From Myxococcales bacterium (GTDB lineage Bacteria > Myxococcota_A > Polyangia > Haliangiales > Haliangiaceae), in the NCBI GenBank assembly GCA_947483555.1, contig CANKMW010000022.1, forward strand, positions 1 through 64,000: a stretch of DNA of 64,000 nucleotides, given 5' to 3'. Positions 16,506-30,358 of the stretch are shown one piece after another (position 1 is the first letter of the stretch; the number at the start of each line of letters is the position of its first letter). The notes below the pieces were generated by a model that saw only the letters and a list, made by a program, of their open reading frames with translations, did no database searches and was not told the origin of the DNA. Made by a program: the position numbers and the translations under genes.

Positions 16506-16726
16506 TGACGACGGAGCTTGGCGAGGATTTCGCCAGCGGCAGTCAGGCGGCCGGCGGCGGCATCGGCGCGACCGCGCTCGATCGACGCGTGAAGCAAGCT
16601 GCGTTCCGCATCGTCAAGGTCGTCGCCCTCGTCGCCGAGCGCCCCCTCGAGCAGCTCCCGCAGCTCGCGCCGATCGTTCTCCGGCAAGCCGAGAACCTGA
16701 TCGAGGAGCGGGGCGGGGATGGCCAC
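16502..16726 (-). CDS. Addiction-module antitoxin-like protein, toxin lost
   Basis: The GTG start at 16726 gives 74 residues. The N-terminal LLDQVLGLPENDRRELRELL is the short helical motif of the addiction-module component family (PF09720-like), whose members bind ParE/RelE toxins. A second helix, RSLLHASIERGRADAAAGR, is followed by GEILAKLRRQ. Only a toxin C-terminal scrap follows, so the protein has no intact local partner. It may persist as an orphan antidote. Confidence 0.6.
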   Translation of the reverse strand: MAIPAPLLDQVLGLPENDRRELRELLEGALGDEGDDLDDAERSLLHASIERGRADAAAGRLTAAGEILAKLRRQ

Positions 16727-16802
16727 GGCCCCAACCTAGCACTGCCGCTTGCCGCCGTCTTCCTGCGGCGATCCTGAGTCGACTTCGTCGTCCGTCGTCG
16801 GG

Positions 16803-16952
16803 TCACAGCGGCGGCTCAGACGTCGAGCTCGTCGATCTCGTGTGATGAGGCGGCACCGCGCCCCGACCTCCTTGCCCATCAGCTCCGAGATCCTGCGCGG
16901 CGTACCATGCGTCGTACTCGGCCTGGGCTCGAGGGTGCAGCGCGACGGTCAT
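16803..16952 (-). pseudogene. N-terminal scrap of a ParE-type toxin fused to topoisomerase 3'-end DNA
   Basis: The ATG at 16952 overlaps the antitoxin stop (ATGA). The first ~21 residues, MTVALHPRAQAEYDAWYAAQ, are the first strand and helix of a ParE/RelE toxin. The frame then runs into DNA copied from the 3' end of the topoisomerase B gene, read out of frame ([15 protein letters not shown]), and stops at 16803. The catalytic or binding C-terminal half is gone, so it is surely inactive. Confidence 0.65.
16811..16894 (-). repeat. Partial duplication of the topoisomerase B 3' end
   Basis: Bases ~16811-16894 match ~17244-17340, the last ~30 codons of the type IIA topoisomerase B gene, nearly base for base: shared blocks include CAGACGTCGAGCTCGTCGAT and CTTGCCCATCAGCTCCGAGA. 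The copy lacks 11 bases near 16842 and has a few substitutions. It begins exactly where toxin similarity ends, so duplication and toxin truncation were probably one event. Confidence 0.8.
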
Positions 16953-17206
16953 CCCCGCTTGGTCCGCGCCGCCGCCAGCGCCGCCCGGGTCTCGCGCATG
17001 TGCGCTTCGAACTCCTCCAGCGGAATCGATTGCGCGGTCCCGTCGTCGATTTCCTTCATCCGGCGTACCAGCTCGGCGTCCCACGCGTCATCGGCATCGG
17101 CGTCCTCGCCATCGTCCAGACTGCGAATGACCGCCGAGGCGATCCGCGCTCGCTCGGGTGCCGGCCGTTGCATGATCTGCGCGAGCAGTTCGGCTTCGGA
17201 CATCAT
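16949..17206 (-). CDS. Addiction-module antitoxin-like protein
   Basis: The 85-residue product, starting MMSEAELLAQIMQRP, carries RARIASAVIRSLDDGEDADA, the helix plus acidic stretch of PF09720-type antitoxins (..l...er..la..ll.sl......), and a C-terminal helix with EEFEAHMRETRAALAAAR. Its stop overlaps the ATG of a truncated ParE-like toxin. It lies 42 bases downstream of the topoisomerase operon on the same strand. With the toxin destroyed it would be a solitary antitoxin. Confidence 0.6.
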   Translation of the reverse strand: MMSEAELLAQIMQRPAPERARIASAVIRSLDDGEDADADDAWDAELVRRMKEIDDGTAQSIPLEEFEAHMRETRAALAAARTKRG

Positions 17207-17248
17207 CGAGTCAGGATAGCAGGACTCGCGCCATGACGGCAGCGGCCC

Positions 17249-21684
<4,436 letters not shown>

Positions 21685-21928
21685 GATGCGGGTCACGAGT
21701 TCTTCCGGTTCGCCGAGCGCCGGGGGAGCTGGGGAGTCAGGGGCGCCGACCTTACTCGGGGTCGCGAAAAGATCTAGCTGGTCGGGATCGTTGCTTGCGG
21801 GCACGTGTCCTCCTCGGTCCCCGTGGGCTGGGCGTACCACGCCCCCCCGACGCAACTGGCGAGTACCCGGGATGAAAGGGTTTTTTGCTCGCCTCGGGGG
21901 TGGCGTGGTATGGGGGGTGTTCCCCTGC
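21685..21928. other. Divergent intergenic region, topoisomerase operon / M23 peptidase
   Basis: The 244 bases separate two divergent genes and must hold both promoters. A T-rich patch, GGGTTTTTTGC, stands out at ~21880-21890 in otherwise GC-rich DNA. No clear -35/-10 pair, operator palindrome or repeat was identified. Confidence 0.35.
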
Positions 21929-23353
<1,425 letters not shown>

Positions 23354-23366
23354 CGCGCCGCCGCGG

Positions 23367-24254
23367 TCACCCGGTCGGGCGGCCGAAGATCACGCGCGCC
23401 GGCATCAGGCCGAGACTCGCGGTGCCGAACCACGCGTAGTGCGTGACCTCGCCGGCGTCGTCGGTGACGAAGACCATGGTGCCGAAACCGAACCCGCCCG
23501 GACCGTCCATGGTGCGGGTGTCATCCTGATGCGGCAGGCCGGTGGCGTCGACGATGCGCACCGCGTAGGCGCCGGGCCAGTCGTCGACCTCGCGCGGCCG
23601 GCCGACGACGAAGCCGACGTGGCCGGTGATCTTCGAGGTCGAGATCGGCGAGCGCAACCAGGCGAAGGTGTCGCCCGGCAACACCTGGCTGACGTGGGAC
23701 AGGCGTTGCCAGCCGCGCCGCGACCGCTCGGTGGGCGCCCGCGCGATGGCGTGGAAGAAGTCGCGGGCGACCGGGCGCGTGCCCCCGACGGCGCGCAGGG
23801 CCCGCGGCGCGCTGCGCTTCATCAACCACGCCGCCATGCCCGAGCAGTCCCAGGCATAGTAGCCGTCGCGGGCCCGGACCACGGTGCGGGCCTGGTACCT
23901 GGTCTCGCGGACGTCGTCGTGCAGGTCGCGCAGCAGCTCGATGAGGCGCGCCCCGGCGGCGGCGGGCGCATCGGCCGCCTGCATGCTCAGCTCGGCGCGC
24001 GGCACCGGCGGCGGCGGCGCCGCCGGCGGCGGCGGCGGCGGCGGTGCCTGGTCCCAACCCGGGATGAAGGCCGCCGCGATCGTCCGCGTGAGCGTCGATG
24101 GCTCAGGCGCCGGCGGGCGAGCGGCGCGCTCTGCGGCCGGCGGGCGAGGTGGTCCGGCGCACGCCAGCAGCAGTCCAAGCAGCGGCCACGCGGTGCGGAG
24201 GCCCCACCGGCTGACGCGCGTGTGCGTCAGGCCGGAGCCGGGCCCCGAAGCCAT
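23367..24254 (-). CDS. NlpC/P60-like cysteine-peptidase lipoprotein
   Basis: ATG 24254 gives 295 residues. Residues 1-18 (MASGPGSGLTHTRVSRWG) are translated from a 60-bp dispersed repeat; LRTAWPLLGLLLAC then forms the signal peptide and lipobox. A Pro/Ala linker with a PPPPPPP run follows. The catalytic half has YAWDCSGMAAWLMKR, with the nucleophile Cys in the family's DCSG motif, and later SKITGHVGFVVGRP with the expected His. Peptidoglycan or a related amide is the likely substrate. It converges with the M23 peptidase, 13 bases apart. Assignment beyond the NlpC/P60 superfamily is not possible here. Confidence 0.65.
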   Translation of the reverse strand: MASGPGSGLTHTRVSRWGLRTAWPLLGLLLACAGPPRPPAAERAARPPAPEPSTLTRTIAAAFIPGWDQAPPPPPPPAAPPPPVPRAELSMQAADAPAAAGARLIELLRDLHDDVRETRYQARTVVRARDGYYAWDCSGMAAWLMKRSAPRALRAVGGTRPVARDFFHAIARAPTERSRRGWQRLSHVSQVLPGDTFAWLRSPISTSKITGHVGFVVGRPREVDDWPGAYAVRIVDATGLPHQDDTRTMDGPGGFGFGTMVFVTDDAGEVTHYAWFGTASLGLMPARVIFGRPTG

Positions 24255-24320
24255 CCTTGGGCCCCACCGGCTGACGCGCGTGTGCGTCAGGCCGGAGCCG
24301 GGCCCCGAAGCCATCATTGG
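24201..24320. repeat. Two tandem 60-bp palindromic repeat units
   Basis: Units 24201-24260 and 24261-24320 differ at a single base (CCATCCTTGG against CCATCATTGG). Each contains the inverted repeat CTGACGC...GCGTCAG around a 6-base loop and GGAGCCGGGCCCCGAAGCCA. A third unit in opposite orientation lies at 45013-45075. The first unit supplies the start codon and first 18 codons of the NlpC-like lipoprotein. Confidence 0.9.
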
Positions 24321-24458
24321 GCCCATACCTTGGTGTGACATCGTCGAGCGTTGGCTGCAACGACTGTGATCGGGGCACGAGAACGGGTTGCCGAGCGTGG
24401 CGTTCCCGCGCATCCTTCCAGAAGGCTTCTCGCCCGAAATCGTCGCCTGGAGGTTGGT

Positions 24459-24932
24459 TTGATCAAGTTGCTGCTCGGTCTGCTCAAGGGTGCGCTCCTC
24501 GGTGGCGCCATCGGCTACGGCGCGTACGCGGCCGGACTCGACGGCGGCCTGCTGTGGCCGCTCTACGGGCTGGCCGGCGCGCTGGTTGGCCTGGTCGCGG
24601 GGACGCCGCTGTGGAAGCTGATCACCGACAAGAACGCGACCTCGTGGGTCAGCGTGCTCAAGGCGCTGTTCGGGTTCGGCGTCGGCTGCGGCCTCTACGC
24701 GCTGGTCGGCAGGGTGTGGGGCGGCTTCGAGCTGACCCTGTCGTTCCTCGAGGACAAGCCGCGGCTGGTCCAGCACTGGCAGCCGGTGTTCGCGGCCTCG
24801 ATCGGCGGCTTCCTCGGCGCCTTCTTCGAGATCGACGATGCCATCGGCGGCGACGACAGCAAGGCCAAGGCCGGCGCGGCCAAGCCGGCGGCGGCCAAGG
24901 TGCCCGCAGGCACGCCCAAGCGCGGCGCCTAG
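24459..24932 (+). CDS. Small multi-pass membrane protein, unknown function
   Basis: The start is a TTG at 24459, chosen because GGAGG ends 5 bases before it and because the upstream frame is hydrophilic and unremarkable. This gives 157 residues: IKLLLGLLKGALLGGAIGYG, LLWPLYGLAGALVGLVAGT, VLKALFGFGVGCGLYALVG and VFAASIGGFLGAFFEIDDA are four membrane segments with small-residue (Gly/Ala) faces. The tail is Lys/Ala-rich (GGDDSKAKAGAAKPAAAK). No family is recognised. Confidence 0.65.
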   Translation: MIKLLLGLLKGALLGGAIGYGAYAAGLDGGLLWPLYGLAGALVGLVAGTPLWKLITDKNATSWVSVLKALFGFGVGCGLYALVGRVWGGFELTLSFLEDKPRLVQHWQPVFAASIGGFLGAFFEIDDAIGGDDSKAKAGAAKPAAAKVPAGTPKRGA

Positions 24933-24966
24933 CTCGAGCGGCGCAGCCGGGACGAGCCACACGAGG

Positions 24967-25752
24967 TCAGCCGCGCGGACCCGGTCGCTGCCATGGTGAA
25001 AGTAGGCCGCGGCGTTTCCAGCCATCGCGCAGCAGCCACGACGTCGGGAAGCGGATCGGAAGCGCGCCGTCGGCAGGGAAGGGCAGCTTCGCGGTGGGGA
25101 TGATCGGTGGCGGCGGAACGTCCCAGCCGGCGAAGAACGGCCCCGACGAGTAGCGGTCGGTGCGGCGTGGCGGGGCCGGAACCCGCCGGTCTTCGCCGTG
25201 CCGGCGCCAGTTGCCCAACACGTACGCCAGCGCCGCCCGGACCTGCGCCGGTGTCGCCAGCTTCTCGAGGTGGAAGCGGTCGGCGACCACGGCGCCGCGC
25301 CGTGGTGCCTCAGCGGTGCCGGCGAGCTGCGTGTTGACGTTCTTCGCGAAGCTGATGCCGAAGCTCCGCATGGCCCGGGTCAGCGCCCGGCGGTCATCGG
25401 CCTCGATGATGAAATGGAGGTGATTGTGCTGGATCGAGAGCTGGCACAGGCGCGCGCCCTCGAAGCGGTTGGCCAGCAACATCGCGCGCTGAGCGAGCTG
25501 ATAGCCGCGGCGCTGGCGCAGGCGCGGGATGCCGCGCACGAGACGGATGGTGACGTGCAGCGGGATCCGCGATGACTGCGACGGTCGGGGCAGGTGGACC
25601 ATGCCGGCGGTCACGCCGTCCTTCGGCTTGCGACCGGCGTTGGCGCGTCGCCCGCCCCAGCCCACCCCGTTCGGCGCCGGTCGCCGCCGGACTCCCGGAA
25701 GTCCTGGCTGCGCCGCCGCCCTGCCCCGACTCGCCACTTCGCGGTTCGCCAT
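24967..25752 (-). CDS. REP-associated tyrosine transposase (RAYT, Y1/HUH family)
   Basis: Single-strand DNA transposase-like enzyme related to IS200/IS605 TnpA; RAYTs are thought to mobilise REP palindromes. ATG 25752 gives 261 residues. The HUH motif is HNHLHFI (His111, His113) and the likely nucleophile is Tyr177 in ALAYVLGNWRRH, the spacing normal for the family. PLHVTIRLVRGIPRLR and AMRSFGISFAKNVN are further family landmarks. The N-terminal ~50 residues are basic and low complexity. A 22-bp tandem array begins 118 bases upstream, and at least three REP-like and three 60-bp palindromic units lie elsewhere in this window as candidate substrates. Confidence 0.85.
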   Translation of the reverse strand: MANREVASRGRAAAQPGLPGVRRRPAPNGVGWGGRRANAGRKPKDGVTAGMVHLPRPSQSSRIPLHVTIRLVRGIPRLRQRRGYQLAQRAMLLANRFEGARLCQLSIQHNHLHFIIEADDRRALTRAMRSFGISFAKNVNTQLAGTAEAPRRGAVVADRFHLEKLATPAQVRAALAYVLGNWRRHGEDRRVPAPPRRTDRYSSGPFFAGWDVPPPPIIPTAKLPFPADGALPIRFPTSWLLRDGWKRRGLLSPWQRPGPRG

Positions 25753-25869
25753 CTTGAAACAGCGGATATCATGGCTGGACCTCGAGTGCAAGGGATTCTC
25801 GTCGGGGCTCAGGGGGGTACGGATCAAAGTGATCCGGGTGATCCCTGACACGTCGTTCCATGACGACTC

Positions 25870-25979
25870 CAGCCACCGACGTGCGGTTGCCCAGCCACCG
25901 ACGTGCGGTTGCCCAGACACCGACGTGCGGTTGCCCAGACACCGACGTGCGGTTGCCCAGGCACCGACGTGCGGTTGCC
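25870..25979. repeat. 22-bp tandem array, five units
   Basis: Five uninterrupted 22-base units (consensus CAGACACCGACGTGCGGTTGCC) vary only at positions 4-5 (CAGCC, CAGAC, CAGGC). There are no spacers. It lies between the RAYT gene and the end of the seven-gene polyamine operon at 26011. The 22-base period excludes coding use. Confidence 0.93.
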
Positions 25980-26010
25980 GCTGACGGCGTCCGGGTGCCG
26001 GACAACCCGC

Positions 26011-27111
26011 TCAGCGGGTTGGGCCGCGGAACCACAGCGCCAGGCGCGGATTCTGGCCGCGGCGCCACAGGAAGCCGTCGAGCACGTAGTGCGTGAGTTG
26101 CGGCACCGCGAGCAGCGGGACCAGGAACAGGTGGGCGCCGTCGAGGCCCAGATCGCCACCGAACAGGTGCGGGCGATCGTGCCAGACCGCGCGATCCCAG
26201 AGCAGCTCCTCGAGGTACGCGACCAGCCACAGCGTGGCGACGAAGACCAGCGCCCCGCGGGCGAGCAGGCGCGCGCCCGGTCCGGCGGCGGTGACCGGAT
26301 CGGCGGCGGCGATGGCCCGGCCGTAGACGAACACCAGGGCCGCGTACGGCACGCCGTGGATGAGGACGTTGGTGACCGTGAAGGTGAGATCGCCGTCGGT
26401 CGCGACGATGCCGGTGTACCAGCAGGCGGCGGTGGTCGCGACCACCAGGTGCTTGCCCCACGGCACCGGGCGACGGCGCGCTTGCACGGCGGCGCGGGCG
26501 ACGTAGACGGCAAGGATGACGACGTACAGCATGCCGGCGACGGTGGCGACCGCGGCCGGCGTGCCCGCCGCGAAGTCGCCGGGCCGAAACCAGGCGAACG
26601 CGCGCGCCGGCGCGGCGTGCCACCAGATCAGCGGGTACAGCGTGGCGGCGTAGATCGTGGCGCCGTCGATCAGCGCGCCGGCGCGGTCGCGTTCGCCGGC
26701 GCGGGCGCGGTAGAGCGCCACCCAGCCGTACTGCTGGCGCACGAAGTGGAACACCGCGAGGTAGGCGAGCGCGCGCCAGAACCACGCCGCGCCGCCGGCG
26801 GTGTAGAGCGCGACGCCGGCCGCCCAGCCGGCGAGCGGGACCACGGCGTAGAGCGTGGGCCGGCGCCGCAGCTCGGCCGGATCGAGGTAGGTGACGAACG
26901 CGGTCGACCACACGTGGGCGACGTCGACGATCAAGACCAGCGCGATCCACGCCGCATCCGGCGTCTCGGCCGGCAGCTCGAGCGACGGCGCCAGCGCGAC
27001 GACGGCGAGCGCGACCGCCGCTGGTAGCGCGAACACCGCGAGATCGAGGCCAGGCGAGAACAGCCAGCGATTCGACCCGGCGCTGGTCGCCGGTGACGAC
27101 GCGGCGTTCAC
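26011..27111 (-). CDS. Polytopic membrane protein, last gene of the polyamine-type operon
   Basis: A GTG start at 27111 overlaps the FAD-oxidoreductase stop (GTGA). The 366 residues contain about nine membrane segments, for example IALVLIVDVAHVW, YLAVFHFVRQQYGWVALYR, TVTNVLIHGVPYAALVFVYG and VPQLTHYVLDGFLWRRGQNP. Conserved-looking His residues sit near the membrane (DVAHVW, FHFVRQQ, IHGVP, THYVLD), which would suit a metal site in an oxidase or desaturase-like enzyme; this is a guess. No named family is recalled with confidence. Its position indicates a role with the exported oxidoreductase. Confidence 0.65.
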   Translation of the reverse strand: MNAASSPATSAGSNRWLFSPGLDLAVFALPAAVALAVVALAPSLELPAETPDAAWIALVLIVDVAHVWSTAFVTYLDPAELRRRPTLYAVVPLAGWAAGVALYTAGGAAWFWRALAYLAVFHFVRQQYGWVALYRARAGERDRAGALIDGATIYAATLYPLIWWHAAPARAFAWFRPGDFAAGTPAAVATVAGMLYVVILAVYVARAAVQARRRPVPWGKHLVVATTAACWYTGIVATDGDLTFTVTNVLIHGVPYAALVFVYGRAIAAADPVTAAGPGARLLARGALVFVATLWLVAYLEELLWDRAVWHDRPHLFGGDLGLDGAHLFLVPLLAVPQLTHYVLDGFLWRRGQNPRLALWFRGPTR

Positions 27112-28796
27112 GCCGGCCCCACCAGCGCGGCGCGCACCTCGTCAGCGGCGCGCACGCCGTGATCGAGCGCCTCCTCGAACAGCGCCACGCCCGACAGCTC
27201 GCTGCCCGCCATGTGGATGGGACCGAGCGGGGTCCGGGCCAGGGCGAGCGCCGGATCGAACACGGCGCCGACCCGCGGCCGCGGCATGCCGTGGCCCCAG
27301 TACGCGACGTCGATGCGGCGGCAGCGGGGGCGCAGATCGGGATGGGCGCGGGCGAGATCGGTGAGCGCGATCTCGGCCCAGTCCTCCCGCGTCGCGCCGT
27401 CGAGCTCGCGGCGCGCGGCGGCGGCGTCGCCGGTGAACGGGTAGTACCAGGTCAGCACCGTCGGGCCGTGATCGCGACCGCGCTGGTGGGTGGCCACGAC
27501 GTAGCCGAGGCTGGGGCTGTCGTGGAGCACGTTGTCCCACGCCAGCGGGGCGTCGCCGGGGCGGGCGCGCAGGCGGCTGTCGAGGTGGAGGTTGGCGACC
27601 GCCCAGGCGCCGCGATCGATCGTCGGCGGGACGCGGACGCCGGCGCGCAGCGGCGCCACGATGCGGCCGGCGACGAAGCCGGGCACGGCGACGATGGCGC
27701 GACGGGCGCGAATGCCGATCGGGCCGGACGCCGTGTGGACGATGACCTCGACGCCGGCGCCGTTCGACTCGAGCTGGTCCTGAGCGACGCCGCGCAGCGG
27801 CGGAGTCGAAGGGCTCGGGGCGTACGGTGCCAGCCGGACCTCGGCCACCGCGTGCTCGAGCAGGACGCGGTCGCCGAGGCGGCCGGCGAGGTGGGCGACC
27901 AGGGCGCCGTTGCCGTCGGGCCAGGTCACGACCGGCTGGTGCTCGGCGCCCGGCCGCGCCAGCCGCGACGCGAAGTACGCCACGCCGGCCCAGGCGCTGG
28001 TGTCGGCGGCGAGCAGACCATAGTCGTCGCGGCAGGCGTAGTCGGCGAGCCAGCGCAGCCGGCTCGAGGTCAGGCCGCGCTCGCCGAGCCAGGCCGCGAA
28101 CGAGATCCGATCGAGCGCGGTCACCGCCGCATCGTCGGAGCCGGCGGCGGCCGGCAGCGCGAAGGCGCGCCGACCGCGGCCGTCGCGCCACGCCACCCAG
28201 CGATCGATCTCGGCGCGGAAGCGGGCCAGCTGAGCATGATCGCGGGCGGTGGCCCCGGCCTGCAGGTACTGACCCTCGTACCAGCGGCCGAGGTAGAAGA
28301 CCCGCTCCTCGAGCTCGCGGACCCGCAGCGCTTCGGCCACCACCGGCTCGCCGTGGTCGTCGACGCCGTCGAGCGCGCCCAGCTCGTCGAGCAGCGCCAG
28401 CATCGCGGTCTGGTGGCGCATCGGCGCCACCACGTAGTGCGCGCCCCATGGATATGGCGTCACCGCCGACGCGCCGGCCTGGGCGGTGCCGCCGGGCACG
28501 CGGTCGAGCTCGAGGACCAGCAGGTCGCGCACCCCGGCGCGGTCGAGCCACCAGGCGGCGGCCAGGCCGGCGACGCCGCCGCCGATCACCACGACCTCGG
28601 TCCGCCGCCACCGATGGTCCGGAACCCGGACATCGCCGCCGGCGCTGGCGGCGTCGCGCAGGCGGTGGCCGGCGGCCTTGCCCGGCGTCAGGAGCTCGCC
28701 ATCCGGCACCCGCACTCGCCCGCCGCCGCGGCACGCCGCCAGCGCCAGGGGTGCGCCGAGCAGCCAGGCCACGAGGTCGCGCCGCGACGGCGTCAT
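27108..28796 (-). CDS. Exported FAD-dependent amine-oxidase-like oxidoreductase
   Basis: ATG 28796 gives 562 residues. MTPSRRDLVAWLLGAPLALA has a twin-arginine pair and is followed by AC, so a Tat-exported lipoprotein is likely. The dinucleotide-binding motif is VVVIGGGVAGLAAAWWLDRA followed by VLELDRVPGGTA, as in flavin monoamine oxidases and protoporphyrinogen-oxidase-like enzymes; the C-terminal flavin contact is IHMAGSELSGVALFEEALDHG. Around residues 330-348 the peptide PSPSTPPLRGVAQDQLESN is encoded by an in-frame REP-like repeat. Lying beside aminopropyltransferase and AdoMet decarboxylase genes, it could oxidise a polyamine or a polyamine-modified product in the periplasm; substrate is inferred from context only. 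Confidence 0.78.
   Translation of the reverse strand: MTPSRRDLVAWLLGAPLALAACRGGGRVRVPDGELLTPGKAAGHRLRDAASAGGDVRVPDHRWRRTEVVVIGGGVAGLAAAWWLDRAGVRDLLVLELDRVPGGTAQAGASAVTPYPWGAHYVVAPMRHQTAMLALLDELGALDGVDDHGEPVVAEALRVRELEERVFYLGRWYEGQYLQAGATARDHAQLARFRAEIDRWVAWRDGRGRRAFALPAAAGSDDAAVTALDRISFAAWLGERGLTSSRLRWLADYACRDDYGLLAADTSAWAGVAYFASRLARPGAEHQPVVTWPDGNGALVAHLAGRLGDRVLLEHAVAEVRLAPYAPSPSTPPLRGVAQDQLESNGAGVEVIVHTASGPIGIRARRAIVAVPGFVAGRIVAPLRAGVRVPPTIDRGAWAVANLHLDSRLRARPGDAPLAWDNVLHDSPSLGYVVATHQRGRDHGPTVLTWYYPFTGDAAAARRELDGATREDWAEIALTDLARAHPDLRPRCRRIDVAYWGHGMPRPRVGAVFDPALALARTPLGPIHMAGSELSGVALFEEALDHGVRAADEVRAALVGPA
27761..27813 (-). repeat. REP-like repeat inserted in frame within a coding sequence (copy 3)
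   Basis: On the minus strand it reads CCTTCGACTCCGCCGCTGCG, then GCGTCGCTCAGGACCAGCTCG and AGTCGAACG, with outer arms TTCGACTC and GAGTCGAA. It matches the two intergenic copies at 10224 and 13681 through GCTCAGGA. It lies inside the FAD oxidoreductase gene without breaking the frame and adds about 19 residues. Confidence 0.7.
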
Positions 28797-28809
28797 GATG
28801 GGCTGCTCG

Positions 28810-30354
28810 CTACTGCCACCGCCGCCACTCGGATTCGTAGTAGCGGACCAGCATCTGGTTGTCGAGCTGGTTGATCTCGACCTCGACCTCGGACATGTCG
28901 GCCGGAAAGCGAAACATCGCCGCCATCGCCTCGCCGTCGAGGAAGCGGCGCGCGACCACCGCCGGCGCGGCGGTCGGTGGCGTGAACGGCTTGCGGCGCG
29001 CCAGCGCGAAGCCCCACACGCCGAACGATGGCACCGCCACGTGGTAGGGCGCCACCGTGAAGCCGGCCGAGCGCATCGTCTGCACGATGCACCAGAACGA
29101 CTTGCGCGCGAACAGCGGCGAGGTCGCCTGCACCGCGACCGCGCCATCGGGCGCCAGCCGCGACGCCAGCAGCTGGTAGAAGTGGCGGGTGTAGAGCTTG
29201 CCGAGCCCGAACCCGTTGGGGTCCGGGAAGTCGACGATCACCACGTCCCATCCCGACGGCGCGCTGCCGAGCCACACCATGGCGTCGTCGTTGACGATGG
29301 TGACCCGCGGGTCATTGAGCGCCTGGCGATTGAGCTCGGCGAGCGGCGCGAAGCGCTGGCCGAGCCGGGTCATCGCCGGATCGAGATCGACCAGGGTCAC
29401 CGCCTCCACCGACGGATGGGCCAGGACCTCGCGCGCGGCCAGGCCGTCGCCGCCGCCGAGGATGAGCACGCGGCGCGGGCCGCGTCCGGCGTCGTGCGCG
29501 GCCATCATCGCCGGGTGGACCAGCGCCTCGTGGTAGCGGTACTCGTCGGCTGACGCGAACTGGAGGTTGCCGTTGAGGAACAGCTGGAAGCCGCTCGGGC
29601 TGCGGGTCACGACGATGCGCTGGTACGGGGTGGTCTTGGCGTAGACGATCTCGTCGGCGTAGAGCCGATCCTCGGACCACTCGGTCAGGCGGGTCGAGAA
29701 CAGGAGGCCGACGCCGAGGATGCCGACCACCACCACGGCGCGGACCCGGACCCAGGTGACGTTGCCGATCTGATCGGCGAGCAGCCAGGTGCCCCACAGG
29801 CCGACGGCGGCGTTGCCGAGCCCGATCACCAGCGACGTGCGTAACAGGCCGAGCTCGGGCACGAACACGAGCGGGAACAGCAGCGAGGCCAGCAGCGCGC
29901 CGGCGTAATCGAGCGACAGCACGCGCGAGATCAGATCCTTGAACGCGACCTCGCCTTGCAGGATGCGCATCAGGAGCGGCAGCTCGAGGCCGACCAGGGT
30001 GCCGATGGCGAACACGAAGCCGAGCAACACCACCTGGAAGCGCTGCACCTCGGCGAAGGCCAGGAACAGGATCGGCGCCGACAGGCCACCGACCAGCGCC
30101 ACCGCCAGCTCGACGTCGATGAAGCGGCGGGCCAGGTTGCCGTCGAGATGGCGCGACGCCCACGCGCCCACGCCCATCGCCGACAGGTAGAGCCCGATCA
30201 CCAGCGAGAACTGCATGATCGAGTCACCGAGCAGGTAGCTGCCCATGGTGGCAGCCAGCAGCTCGTAGACCAGGCCGCAGGTCGCGACCACGACCACGTT
30301 GACGTACAGCAGCGTCGCCGGCGGCGGCCGCTTGGCGGGAGGCGTGGTCGGCAA
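28810..30354 (-). CDS. Membrane-embedded polyamine aminopropyltransferase (spermidine-synthase-like)
   Basis: Transfers an aminopropyl group from decarboxylated AdoMet to an amine. TTG at 30354, 4 bases after the DUF350 stop, gives 514 residues. The N-terminal ~210 residues form about seven membrane helices (LLYVNVVVVATCGLVYELLA, IMQFSLVIGLYLSAMGVGAW and so on). The catalytic half has VLILGGGDGLAAREVL, TLVDLDPAMTRLG, NDDAMVWL and VVIVDFPDPNGFGLGKLYTR, the spermidine-synthase signature with the catalytic Asp. Soluble SpeE is about 290 residues, so this is the long membrane-fused class. A membrane-located acceptor is possible. AdoMet decarboxylase is encoded in the same operon and would provide its co-substrate. 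Confidence 0.88.
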   Translation of the reverse strand: MPTTPPAKRPPPATLLYVNVVVVATCGLVYELLAATMGSYLLGDSIMQFSLVIGLYLSAMGVGAWASRHLDGNLARRFIDVELAVALVGGLSAPILFLAFAEVQRFQVVLLGFVFAIGTLVGLELPLLMRILQGEVAFKDLISRVLSLDYAGALLASLLFPLVFVPELGLLRTSLVIGLGNAAVGLWGTWLLADQIGNVTWVRVRAVVVVGILGVGLLFSTRLTEWSEDRLYADEIVYAKTTPYQRIVVTRSPSGFQLFLNGNLQFASADEYRYHEALVHPAMMAAHDAGRGPRRVLILGGGDGLAAREVLAHPSVEAVTLVDLDPAMTRLGQRFAPLAELNRQALNDPRVTIVNDDAMVWLGSAPSGWDVVIVDFPDPNGFGLGKLYTRHFYQLLASRLAPDGAVAVQATSPLFARKSFWCIVQTMRSAGFTVAPYHVAVPSFGVWGFALARRKPFTPPTAAPAVVARRFLDGEAMAAMFRFPADMSEVEVEINQLDNQMLVRYYESEWRRWQ

Positions 30355-30358
30355 CCGG

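Noticed and set aside
25870-25979. CRISPR array
   Set aside because: Five identical-length units are contiguous, with no spacers, and no cas genes are in the window.
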